Assembly: GCA_964492185.1 (NCBI GenBank)
Contig: CAZBJH010000028.1
Span: forward strand, 1-29,302
Length of the DNA: 29,302 nucleotides
Direction of reading: 5' to 3'
DNA from: JAFGSZ01 sp964492185
GTDB taxonomy: Bacteria > Bacteroidota > Bacteroidia > Bacteroidales > UBA10428
This document shows, in pieces, positions 16,241 through 23,721 of the stretch. The translations under genes and the position numbers were made by a program. The notes beneath the pieces are model-generated. The model had not been told where the DNA came from. It was given only the letters and a program-made list of their open reading frames with translations, and searched no databases. The first letter of the stretch is position 1; the number at the start of each line of letters is the position of its first letter.

Positions 16241-17590
16241 TCAAAAATTCATCAAAAAAGTCGTTCCTGTTCCCGGCTCTGATTGCACCGATATGCTTCC
16301 CCCCTGCATCCGCATAATTTCCCTGCATATGCTCAGGCCGAGACCTTCCCCGTTTTCTTTGGTGGTGAAATAGGGGGTGAAGACCTGGTCGAGCAGTTCG
16401 GGCGATATTCCCGGACCGTTATCGGTTACAGTAATGCGCTTCGTGTTACCGGTTTGTTCGCCGCGCACGGCAATGCTGCCTCTGTCTTGCCCCTTCAGTA
16501 CCTCCATGGCGTTTTTGATTAGGTTGATAAGTACCTGGCCGGTCAGCTTTTCGTCTGCTTTCACAGCCATATATTCCGGCTGGGGATTAAACTGAAGCCG
16601 GATGCCCCTCCGGCAGCATTCATCTCCCAGCAGGGTTTGCAGATGCAGGAAAAGCTTCTTCACCGGTACTTCGGTCAGTCGCGGTTGCGGCAAACGGGTT
16701 ACCGACCGTGACCGTTCGATAAAGCTGATAAGTCCCTTGCTCCGCTCTTCGATGATGACAGTGCTGCGGAGTGCGTCCTGAATATTATTTCCGGTGACCG
16801 CGGAAGCGTCTTTGGGCTTTCCGTCATAAGAGAGGCTGCGGCGAATCGCGGTGGTCAGCGTAGTGACCGGCGTGATGGAGTTCATGATCTCGTGGGTGAT
16901 CACCCGGATGAGCTTTTTCCACGAATCGAGCTCCCGGGCCTCCAGTTCTTCCCTGATATCCTGGAGGGAAATGATGGTCAGCAAGGTTTCCCGGCTTTTT
17001 ATATGCCCGGCCCGGAGTGAAAGGTGAAGGGTTTTGTCACCGCTCCGGATCTCACATACAACGGGGTGGCCCGGTCTGAGCTCTTTGAGCCGTCCGGCCA
17101 TTTGAGGCTGGTACTTCACCAGTTCATCCGTGTGCTTAAGTGCATGGACACTGAGCATCTTCATGGCGGCGTTGTTTATCATTTTCACGCGACCGCTATG
17201 GTCGAAGGCCATGATGCCGGCAGGTACCTGCTCGATCAGCATATGGATCTTTTGTTGTTCCGCCTCCTTCTCCATGCGGCTTTCGCGGATCTCATCGATG
17301 ATGCGCTGAAAATTCACCGTGATGCCCCGGAAGGTCCGTTCCAGGTGCTCGCCGGCAAACACGGCCGAAGTGTCTTTTTCCTTCAGGGTGGCGATAAAGT
17401 TTGCCAGCTGTCGGTTGGTACGGTTCACGTAATGATAAAGGTTCCAGGCCAGCACAACCAGGAGCAGTCCGAAAAACACCGTTGTTGCCGGCCGTTCGGT
17501 CCGTGTAAGCACAATGATAAAAACCAGGCTGTTGGCTGTTATGAGGATCACCCGAAGGGCGATGTTGAGGCTGAAGCGGTTTGGGAACAT
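16241..17590 (-). CDS. Sensor histidine kinase (NtrB/NtrY-like) with minimal periplasmic region
   Basis: I chose ATG 17590 (449 aa), 13 bp after the regulator's stop; a TTG at 17623 would overlap it. Two transmembrane helices (about 9-31 and 36-53) are separated by only about six residues, so there is no periplasmic sensor domain. A HAMP-like or linker helix follows, then a PAS domain (about 115-215, with VPAGIMAFDHSGRVKMINNA). The phospho-acceptor is H233 in RVITHEIMNSITP. The ATPase domain has NLIKNAMEVL (N box), DNGPGI (G1), FTPYFTTKENG (F) and GLGLSI (G2). It should autophosphorylate and transfer phosphate to D54 of the sigma-54 activator encoded immediately upstream. The short membrane anchor resembles intramembrane-sensing kinases that work with ABC permeases. 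Confidence 0.9.
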   Translation of the reverse strand: MFPNRFSLNIALRVILITANSLVFIIVLTRTERPATTVFFGLLLVVLAWNLYHYVNRTNRQLANFIATLKEKDTSAVFAGEHLERTFRGITVNFQRIIDEIRESRMEKEAEQQKIHMLIEQVPAGIMAFDHSGRVKMINNAAMKMLSVHALKHTDELVKYQPQMAGRLKELRPGHPVVCEIRSGDKTLHLSLRAGHIKSRETLLTIISLQDIREELEARELDSWKKLIRVITHEIMNSITPVTTLTTAIRRSLSYDGKPKDASAVTGNNIQDALRSTVIIEERSKGLISFIERSRSVTRLPQPRLTEVPVKKLFLHLQTLLGDECCRRGIRLQFNPQPEYMAVKADEKLTGQVLINLIKNAMEVLKGQDRGSIAVRGEQTGNTKRITVTDNGPGISPELLDQVFTPYFTTKENGEGLGLSICREIMRMQGGSISVQSEPGTGTTFLMNF

Positions 17591-17603
17591 GGATAGCAGC
17601 GTT

Positions 17604-18968
17604 TTACAGGTTGTACTTTTCAATTTTTGAATACAGGGTGGTCCGGGAGATATCGAGCATCCGGGCAGTCCTTGTCATGTTTCCTCGGCAACGCTCCAGC
17701 ACGCGGGCGATGGTCTGTCTTTCCACGTCGCTCAGCTTAACGGGGCTGATAATACCGGTCTCGCTGCCGTACCGTTTAAGGCCCAGGTCAGCCGGTTGAA
17801 TAACGTCCCCCTCACTCAGGATCACTGCCTTTTCCATTGCATGCTTCAGCTCCCGCGCATTGCCCGGCCAGTGGTATTCCATGACTTCTTCCAGCGCCTT
17901 TTTCCCGAACTGCAGTCCGGCTTTATTGTACCGGCATGTGAAATGATCGAGGAAATATCGGGCCAGTCCGGGTATATCCTCCTTCCGTTCACGAAGGGGA
18001 GGGATCCTGATCTCGATGGTATTGATCCTGAACAGCAGGTCCTCCCGGAACAGTTGCTGTGCGATCAGTTTGGACGGTTCCTTGTTGGTGGCGCTGACCA
18101 GGCGGATATCGACGGGGATTGGTTTGTTCGATCCTACGCGGTTGATGGTGCGGTTCTGCATGGCGGCCAGCAGCTTCGACTGGGCAGCGGGGGAGAGGTT
18201 GCCGATCTCATCAAGGAACAGCGTGCCGCCCGATGCATTTTCGAAACGACCGATCCGGGTCTCGTCCGCTCCGGTGAAAGCCCCTTTCTCATGGCCGAAC
18301 ATTTCGCTTTCAAACAGGGTCTCGCTCAGCGATCCCATGTCCACTGCAATAAACACCTCGTTTCGCCGTTCGGACCGACGGTGCAGCTCCCGTGCGATCA
18401 GCTCCTTGCCTGTGCCGTTCTCGCCCAGGATCAATACATTGGCATCAGTCACCGCCACCTTGCCTATGGTTTTATATACTTCCTGCATAACCCTGCTGGT
18501 GCCGGTGTGCATCATAAACTGTTTGTCGATATCCCGGTTCAGTTGTTCCTGCTTGTTTTTCAGGTTTTGGGTCTCCAATCTTGACCGGCGCAGCCGGTAG
18601 GCAGAATGGAGGGTCGCAAGCAGCTTCTCCGCATCCCAGGGCTTGGTAATGAAGTCGGTCGCTCCCTCCTTCATGCCCTGAACAGCCAGCTCTACATCCC
18701 CGTATGCCGTGATCAGGATCACCACGGCCAGCGGATCGACTTTCATGATCTCCCGCAGCCAGAAAATGCCCTCGTTACCGGTGTTCATCCCGGCCCTGAA
18801 GTTCATATCCAGCAATATCAGATCAAAACTGCGGGTACGCATCATCTCCGGGATCCGGTTCGGGTTCCGTATGGCATCGATCATCCCGTATTCCCCTTTC
18901 AGCAGGATCTGTAGCGAATCGAGGATCTGTTTGTTGTCGTCGATGATGAGGATGTTCCCGGGATTCAT
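17604..18968 (-). CDS. Sigma-54-dependent response regulator (NtrC family)
   Basis: This 454-residue activator starts at ATG 18968. The receiver domain (1-120) has D10/D11, phospho-acceptor D54 (LILLDMNF), T87 and K109. The AAA+ domain (about 155-390) has Walker A GENGTGKE (182-189), the sigma-54 contact loop GAFTGA (229-234), Walker B GGTLFLDEIG (247-256) and the arginine-finger region around FREDLLFRIN. The C-terminal Fis-type helix-turn-helix (about 425-454, GNMTRTARMLDISRTTLYSK) binds enhancer sites. It is the first gene of an operon with the histidine kinase, and divergent from the large permease gene, whose promoter has a -24/-12 element. Likely targets are that promoter and the similar one at 10677-10692. 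Confidence 0.95.
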   Translation of the reverse strand: MNPGNILIIDDNKQILDSLQILLKGEYGMIDAIRNPNRIPEMMRTRSFDLILLDMNFRAGMNTGNEGIFWLREIMKVDPLAVVILITAYGDVELAVQGMKEGATDFITKPWDAEKLLATLHSAYRLRRSRLETQNLKNKQEQLNRDIDKQFMMHTGTSRVMQEVYKTIGKVAVTDANVLILGENGTGKELIARELHRRSERRNEVFIAVDMGSLSETLFESEMFGHEKGAFTGADETRIGRFENASGGTLFLDEIGNLSPAAQSKLLAAMQNRTINRVGSNKPIPVDIRLVSATNKEPSKLIAQQLFREDLLFRINTIEIRIPPLRERKEDIPGLARYFLDHFTCRYNKAGLQFGKKALEEVMEYHWPGNARELKHAMEKAVILSEGDVIQPADLGLKRYGSETGIISPVKLSDVERQTIARVLERCRGNMTRTARMLDISRTTLYSKIEKYNL

Positions 18969-19034
18969 GATGTATGCATTAGGATCACGGATTAAAGTTA
19001 AAGCAATTGTTCAAACTTCTTACAGGAGGTGTAC

Positions 19035-19052
19035 GGAAAATGAACAGTTTCC
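19035..19052. promoter_or_regulatory. Candidate enhancer palindrome upstream of the permease gene
   Basis: GGAAAATGAACAGTTTCC is an imperfect palindrome, identical to its reverse complement at 14 of 18 positions. It lies in the 201 bp divergent region, centred about 70 bp upstream of the -24 box at 19112, which is the normal place for an NtrC-family activator. It shares GAACAGT with the repeat at 10557-10579. Confidence 0.4.
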
Positions 19053-19110
19053 CGAAGATTATAGACGAGTACTATGGTGAAGGTGCATTATATCAACATG
19101 TTATCTTCTG

Positions 19111-19126
19111 TGGCATGAAAATCGCA
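19111..19126 (+). promoter_or_regulatory. Sigma-54 (-24/-12) promoter of the large permease gene
   Basis: TGGCATGAAAATCGCA matches TGGCAC-N5-TTGC with GG at 19112-19113 and GC at 19124-19125, exactly ten bases apart. The -24 element is near perfect (TGGCATG); the -12 element has one change (TCGCA for TTGCA). Transcription would begin near 19137, giving a ~33 nt leader to ATG 19170. It faces away from the gene for a sigma-54 activator. Confidence 0.72.
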
Positions 19127-19169
19127 ATTTTCTTTTCAGCATATATCAATAAATAAGTAATTTGTACCA

Positions 19170-21560
19170 ATGTTTTTTCACTATTTCAAAACCGCACTCA
19201 GGCATTACTTCCGCAACGGAAGAAGCACCTTGCTGAACATTGCCGGCCTGTCGCTGGGCCTGGCCATGTCCATCCTACTGTTTTTGGATTTTCTCAGTGA
19301 ATACACTTTCGATCATCACCATGCCAGGATCGATTCTATTTACCGGGTTTACGACAAATACGATGAAGCGGAGGGCATCAGCGCTTCCACGGCCGTGCCG
19401 GTGCCTGATGTGTTGCGTGACGATTTTAAGGACATCGATAAGTTTTGCAGCTTCTGGGGGAATGAAGTGGAGATCATCACGGCAAGCAACGAAAAGATCC
19501 TTACCCGGCTTTATTCCGTGGAACCCGAAGTGTTTGAGATCTTTGATTTCCCGTTTTTTCGGGGTTCACCCGAAATCTCCCTGGACGATCCGAATTCGGC
19601 TGTGATCACTGCATCTTTTGCAGACCGTTTTTTTGGTGACTCGACAGCATTGGGCCGGACATTGCGATTTGAGCAGTTCGTTTTCACGGTCACCGGCATA
19701 TTGGAGGACCTGCCCGAAAATTCCATTTTTTCATTCGATATGTTGGTGTCGTCCCGGCTGCGGTATGTGATTTTTCCCGACTGGAAAGAACGGTGGTGGC
19801 ACGGGGGTGTTTATACCTTCTTTATCCCTGATAATCCAAACAGAATTCCTGCAATCAACGCTATGCTGACAGGCATTCCTGATAAATACTATCCGAACTG
19901 GTTAAAGAAGGATGTGTCGTATTTTGCCCTGCCTATGCGGAACAGTCACCTGAACACCAGTGTGATGGATGATATGAAACCGGTAACGGCGCCTTCCTAC
20001 CTTTATATCATGCTGAGCATTGCGCTGGTCATCCTGATCATCGCATGCCTGAATTATGTGAATTTTGCCACAACACAATCGGTGAAACGCACACGGAGCA
20101 TTGGCATCAGCAAGGTGAACGGTGCCAGGCGCCGCTCCATTATCATCCAGCAGCTTGTCGAGTCTACCCTTATCGTGCTTTTTTCCCTGGGGATCGCTTT
20201 CATACTCATTGAACAAGCTATTCCCGTTTTTACTGGCCTTACCGGAAAAACACCGGACCTGGATTACGGTGATCCCGGCCTGATGGCGGGGCTGACCGGT
20301 TTTGCCCTGGTCATCGGCATACTTTCGGGACTGTATCCCGGGATTATCCTGTCCGGCAAAAAGCTGGTCAGCGCCCTTTCTTTCCAGCGTTCCGCCGGTT
20401 TTGAAAAAACTTTTATACAGAAAGGACTGGTTGTGCTCCAGTTCGTGGCCACCATCGCACTGATCATTTGTTCGCTTTTCATATTCAAACAGCTCACTTA
20501 TATGAAAAATTTCAATGCCGGGTTCGATAAAAGCAACCTGCTGGCGATCGGTGTAGGGCAATCGCGGGATTACGGTGAACGGTACAGGGAAGCCCTGCTG
20601 TACCGCGATGAGATCATGAAGCATGCACCGGAATATGGCTTGCAAGGGGCGACTATCACGGAAAATATCCCCGGCTTTTATTTTCAGAATTATTTCGAGA
20701 TCACCCCCGAGGGTTTTACAAAGGACAATTCCATCCGCATTACCTCCACTGCCGTGGACGAGCATTTTACAGATGTTTACGGTATCGGCATGGCCGAGGG
20801 ACGGTTCTTTTCAGCCGGCCATGCCACTGATCGCCATGCCTTTATTATTAATGAAACGGCAAGAAAATGGTTCAGATGGGACACGGCAGCCGGCAAAACC
20901 ATTGACCTGGGCTATGACCATGGATCCTGGCCTGTGGTGGGCGTGATGAAGGATATCCAGGTAAGCTCGCTGCATACGCCTATTGAACCTATGCTCTTCC
21001 GGTTCGGACAGCACAATAACTTCCCGGGCTTTATCACCGTGCGGCTGCACCCCGAAAGGAAGGAGGAGTCCATCCGGTTTTTACGAAAAACCTGGGAAAG
21101 GTTGTTTCCTGATTACAGTTTTTTCCATTTTTTTGTCGAAGATAAGTACCTTGCACATTATGAAAACGAAAGCAGGCTGATCCGGATCATCGGGATCTTT
21201 ACCCTGCTTTCCGTTATCTTGTCGGGCCTGGGACTATTCTCCTACGTGTCGCTGGTCAGCCGGAACCGTACCAAAGAGATCGGAATCCGCAAGGCGAACG
21301 GCGCCCGTGCTGGTGAGATCATGCTCATGCTCTCGAAAGATTTCACCCGCTGGATCGTGATTTCCTTTGCGATCGCCTGTCCGGTTGCCTGGTTCGCCAT
21401 GAACAAATGGCTGCAGCACTTCGCGTTCCGGACAAACCTGAGCTGGTGGGTTTTCCTGCTGGGTGGACTGATCGCGGGCCTGATCGCCCTGCTCACCGTA
21501 AGCTGGCAAAGCCGGTGCGCTGCCAGGATGAACCCCGTAAAAAGCCTGAGATATGAATGA
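19170..21560 (+). CDS. Large FtsX/MacB-family ABC transporter permease (duplicated)
   Basis: This 796-residue inner-membrane protein starts at ATG 19170. It contains two FtsX-type units: helix about 18-38, a periplasmic MacB_PCD domain (about 45-270), helices about 275-297, 325-350, 370-392, a further helix about 415-437, a second periplasmic domain (about 445-670) and three last helices (about 675-700, 725-750, 760-782). Coupling segments TRSIGISKVNGARRRSI and TKEIGIRKANGARAGEI follow each unit. The protein ends in RMNPVKSLRYE, usual for this family. No ATPase gene adjoins it, so it must use one made elsewhere, perhaps that at 10723-11418. Its sigma-54 promoter and divergent two-component system suggest induction by an envelope or drug signal. 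It and the two-component genes look richer in G+C than their neighbours. Confidence 0.9.
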   Translation: MFFHYFKTALRHYFRNGRSTLLNIAGLSLGLAMSILLFLDFLSEYTFDHHHARIDSIYRVYDKYDEAEGISASTAVPVPDVLRDDFKDIDKFCSFWGNEVEIITASNEKILTRLYSVEPEVFEIFDFPFFRGSPEISLDDPNSAVITASFADRFFGDSTALGRTLRFEQFVFTVTGILEDLPENSIFSFDMLVSSRLRYVIFPDWKERWWHGGVYTFFIPDNPNRIPAINAMLTGIPDKYYPNWLKKDVSYFALPMRNSHLNTSVMDDMKPVTAPSYLYIMLSIALVILIIACLNYVNFATTQSVKRTRSIGISKVNGARRRSIIIQQLVESTLIVLFSLGIAFILIEQAIPVFTGLTGKTPDLDYGDPGLMAGLTGFALVIGILSGLYPGIILSGKKLVSALSFQRSAGFEKTFIQKGLVVLQFVATIALIICSLFIFKQLTYMKNFNAGFDKSNLLAIGVGQSRDYGERYREALLYRDEIMKHAPEYGLQGATITENIPGFYFQNYFEITPEGFTKDNSIRITSTAVDEHFTDVYGIGMAEGRFFSAGHATDRHAFIINETARKWFRWDTAAGKTIDLGYDHGSWPVVGVMKDIQVSSLHTPIEPMLFRFGQHNNFPGFITVRLHPERKEESIRFLRKTWERLFPDYSFFHFFVEDKYLAHYENESRLIRIIGIFTLLSVILSGLGLFSYVSLVSRNRTKEIGIRKANGARAGEIMLMLSKDFTRWIVISFAIACPVAWFAMNKWLQHFAFRTNLSWWVFLLGGLIAGLIALLTVSWQSRCAARMNPVKSLRYE

Positions 21561-21697
21561 TAAAGGATCGACAACAGGATTTGTTTTTATTCACCACCCA
21601 CACTCTGGCAAAAGATTGTGCCTGTTTAAAGGGAACCGGGTTTGGCGTTAAGACCTTAAAACAATTTGAGTTTGAATGAATCTGGTTTGAACGATCT

Positions 21698-22162
21698 TTA
21701 TTGCATTACCGTTCTTAATTCAAGTTTTTCCCCCATCTTTTTAAGCTCCCGGATCTTATTTTTTGGCTCGCTGATACTTTTCAAGGGTATGAGTGATGTA
21801 TCATTGCTATTCAGAAGAACGATCCTGAGTTCTTTTTTTTGAATATCCAGTACCCTGTTGCTTCGGCTATAGGTTCGGTATCCTTTGCCATATTTTTGTA
21901 TGGTAAGTTTCATGTCATTTTGCAGTATCACCCATTTTCCTGTTGGAATGATGCCAAACAGATTATTGGAAAATCTGACCTTTTTATTTTTAAAATCAAT
22001 GGTTGTTGCTGTATGGGTAAAACCGGTGAATGCTCTCAGGAGGACCAGTATGGACCCTGTCCATGAAGAATAAAGCATTGCCAGGCCTGCTATGAACAAT
22101 ACGACCCCTGCATAAGTGCCGGCAGGCCCGAATGCTTTATCAAAACGATAGACATTTTTCAT
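21698..22162 (-). CDS. Small membrane protein of the PadR operon
   Basis: I chose ATG 22162 (154 aa, MKNVYRFDKAFG), one base after the upstream gene's stop; an ATG at 22186 would overlap that gene by 23 bases. Two hydrophobic segments (about residues 15-32 and 35-48) are followed by a soluble beta-rich domain (about 52-140) that looks like a bacterial PH-like or DUF-type membrane-associated domain (TIDFKNKKVRFSNNLFG). I do not recognise a named family. It is the last gene of the PadR operon and may act with the larger membrane protein encoded before it. Confidence 0.65.
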   Translation of the reverse strand: MKNVYRFDKAFGPAGTYAGVVLFIAGLAMLYSSWTGSILVLLRAFTGFTHTATTIDFKNKKVRFSNNLFGIIPTGKWVILQNDMKLTIQKYGKGYRTYSRSNRVLDIQKKELRIVLLNSNDTSLIPLKSISEPKNKIRELKKMGEKLELRTVMQ

Positions 22163-22163
22163 A

Positions 22164-23327
22164 TTATGAAGCTTTTTTCTTGACATTCAACAGCTCAACC
22201 TCTGCAATCCGGATATCCCTGATAAGTCTGTTGAGATTATTGTACAAGATAGGGGGTGCATTGTTAAAATCGTATGCGTTAAACCGGATGCTTTTTTTTA
22301 TAAAAGCTTCAATATCTGGTGATGCTGATGCCATTTCGAGCAGAACATCACGGTATTGCTTTATGTCCTTCCCAAGTTGCATGGCTTCGGATTCCAGTTC
22401 ATATACCACTCTGCGGTTCTTGAACAATTTTTTTGTGTAGGCTATCTTGTCTTCCTCACTGTTGAATAACCGTTCCCTGTTGATTTTGATTTCATCAACG
22501 ATCCTGTCCGTTATGGTTTCAAGTGCGGTTGCAGTATCCAGAGCCGCATATATTGCATCGGCCCGGTGTTCGAACAGACGGATACTCTCTTCCAGGTTAT
22601 CTTCCAGGGTGAAGTAGCTAACCTTTGGGTTGTTGAGGTTAACCATATATATGGCAATGTCAAGGATAAGCAATATAGTAAAAAACAGGATCATGGAAAG
22701 ATGTAATATACGGTTTTCCTCTGATTTAATGATGTTATTGAAAAGCATGATGAGGAAAGTGAGCATGAATAACCATGTCAGAATGATGATATATACCCTG
22801 TAAGGCCAGTGTTGCATTGCAAACAATATACTGATCAGGAAAAGGAATGCCGTGATGATCCCGACAATTGTCAGATTACGTTTCCGTTTCATGAGTTTCT
22901 CTTTTTTCAGACTGAAAAAGAGTACGGGAATATAAGCAAAAGCCAGAGTGATCACACCCAATGTTAATAAAACTCCTGCACCGGGCCAGTGTAATACTTT
23001 AAAAACAGAAGCGATCAGGATACTTGTCAGACCGGCTATACCAGTGATTTTTAATGTTGTTTTCATAGCGAGTATTTTTTTATTTATATACAGGAGGGTT
23101 TGAATTTCAATATCTTGTAATGAATCAAATGCAGCAAATAGTTTTACCTTACGGTAGGCTTCGTTAAATGAATATCCCTGTTGCATGTACTCCTCTGCAA
23201 GGCAGCACAAGTGGTCAATCAGTTCTTCTTCCAGGTGGGAGAACGAAATGCCACATTTTTTTACATCCTTCCGGATGAAGTCGATTTCTTCAACCGATAG
23301 CCGGGGACAATGAGATTCCATAATCAT
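22164..23327 (-). CDS. Multi-pass membrane protein with GldL-like HWPG motif, PadR operon
   Basis: This 387-residue protein starts at ATG 23327, overlapping the padR stop by 38 bases. Residues 1-85 form a helical cytosolic head (LSVEEIDFIRKDVKKCG, EEELIDHLCCLAEEYM), of the kind that precedes membrane regions in PadR-linked genes. Four to five transmembrane helices follow (about 92-111, 118-140, 152-172, 178-198, 207-228). Two of them contain HWP: FKVLHWPGAG (109-118) and MQHWPYR (171-177). The first resembles the conserved segment of the gliding/type IX secretion motor protein GldL. The C-terminal ~155 residues are a charged helical domain. Function unknown; co-transcription suggests that PadR controls it. 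Confidence 0.72.
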   Translation of the reverse strand: MIMESHCPRLSVEEIDFIRKDVKKCGISFSHLEEELIDHLCCLAEEYMQQGYSFNEAYRKVKLFAAFDSLQDIEIQTLLYINKKILAMKTTLKITGIAGLTSILIASVFKVLHWPGAGVLLTLGVITLAFAYIPVLFFSLKKEKLMKRKRNLTIVGIITAFLFLISILFAMQHWPYRVYIIILTWLFMLTFLIMLFNNIIKSEENRILHLSMILFFTILLILDIAIYMVNLNNPKVSYFTLEDNLEESIRLFEHRADAIYAALDTATALETITDRIVDEIKINRERLFNSEEDKIAYTKKLFKNRRVVYELESEAMQLGKDIKQYRDVLLEMASASPDIEAFIKKSIRFNAYDFNNAPPILYNNLNRLIRDIRIAEVELLNVKKKAS

Positions 23328-23646
23328 TGCTTAACAGTTGTTGAATGGTTTCAATGTATTCCTTTAATTCTTTTATTTTTTCTTTTGCTGTGCTGTTTCC
23401 TTTTTTTGTCAGCTTGTAGTATATCCGGTTCCTGTTGTTCACGATCTCCGATTCGGTAATTACATCACCATCATTTTCCAGCTTATGCAATATGGGATAT
23501 AAAGCTCCGAAAGTGAGTTTGATTTTTCCGGCTGATACTTCTTCTACTTTTTGTGTCAGTTCGTATCCATACATCCGGTTATGTTCTGAAAGTATTTTTA
23601 ATACGATGGATTTAATGCTGCCTTTTAATAATTCTTTTGGTATCAT
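23290..23646 (-). CDS. PadR-family transcriptional regulator
   Basis: This 118-residue protein starts at ATG 23646. It has the PadR winged helix (about 8-80): LKGSIKSIVLKILSEHNRMYGYEL, then the recognition region KLTFGALYPILHKLENDGDV and the wing NRIYYKLTKKG. A C-terminal helix (about 85-108) should mediate dimerisation. PadR proteins usually repress their own operon and lose DNA binding on ligand binding. An 18-bp perfect AT-only palindrome at 23671-23688 is a candidate operator, 25 bp before the start. The gene is first in an operon with two membrane-protein genes. Confidence 0.92.
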   Translation of the reverse strand: MIPKELLKGSIKSIVLKILSEHNRMYGYELTQKVEEVSAGKIKLTFGALYPILHKLENDGDVITESEIVNNRNRIYYKLTKKGNSTAKEKIKELKEYIETIQQLLSNDYGISLSPAIG

Positions 23647-23670
23647 ATATAATCAATATTTATATAATAC

Positions 23671-23688
23671 AATATTATATATAATATT
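23671..23688. promoter_or_regulatory. Candidate PadR operator (18-bp perfect palindrome)
   Basis: AATATTATATATAATATT equals its own reverse complement over 18 bases and lies 25 bp upstream of the padR start. PadR regulators bind AT-rich palindromes that overlap their own promoters. Because the region is nearly all A+T, chance is more likely than usual. Confidence 0.35.
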
Positions 23689-23721
23689 TATAATATAAAA
23701 ATATTTCAGTATATTTTTTTA

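Noticed and set aside
17591..17623. TTG start of the histidine kinase overlapping the regulator gene
   Set aside because: ATG 17590 leaves both membrane helices intact and avoids the overlap.
15961..19048. TGAACAGT is shared by the satellite and the enhancer-like palindrome at 19035-19052, suggesting the satellite could titrate the regulator
   Set aside because: An eight-base match to a repeat of this composition is easily chance, and the satellite lacks the GGAAA/TTTCC arms.
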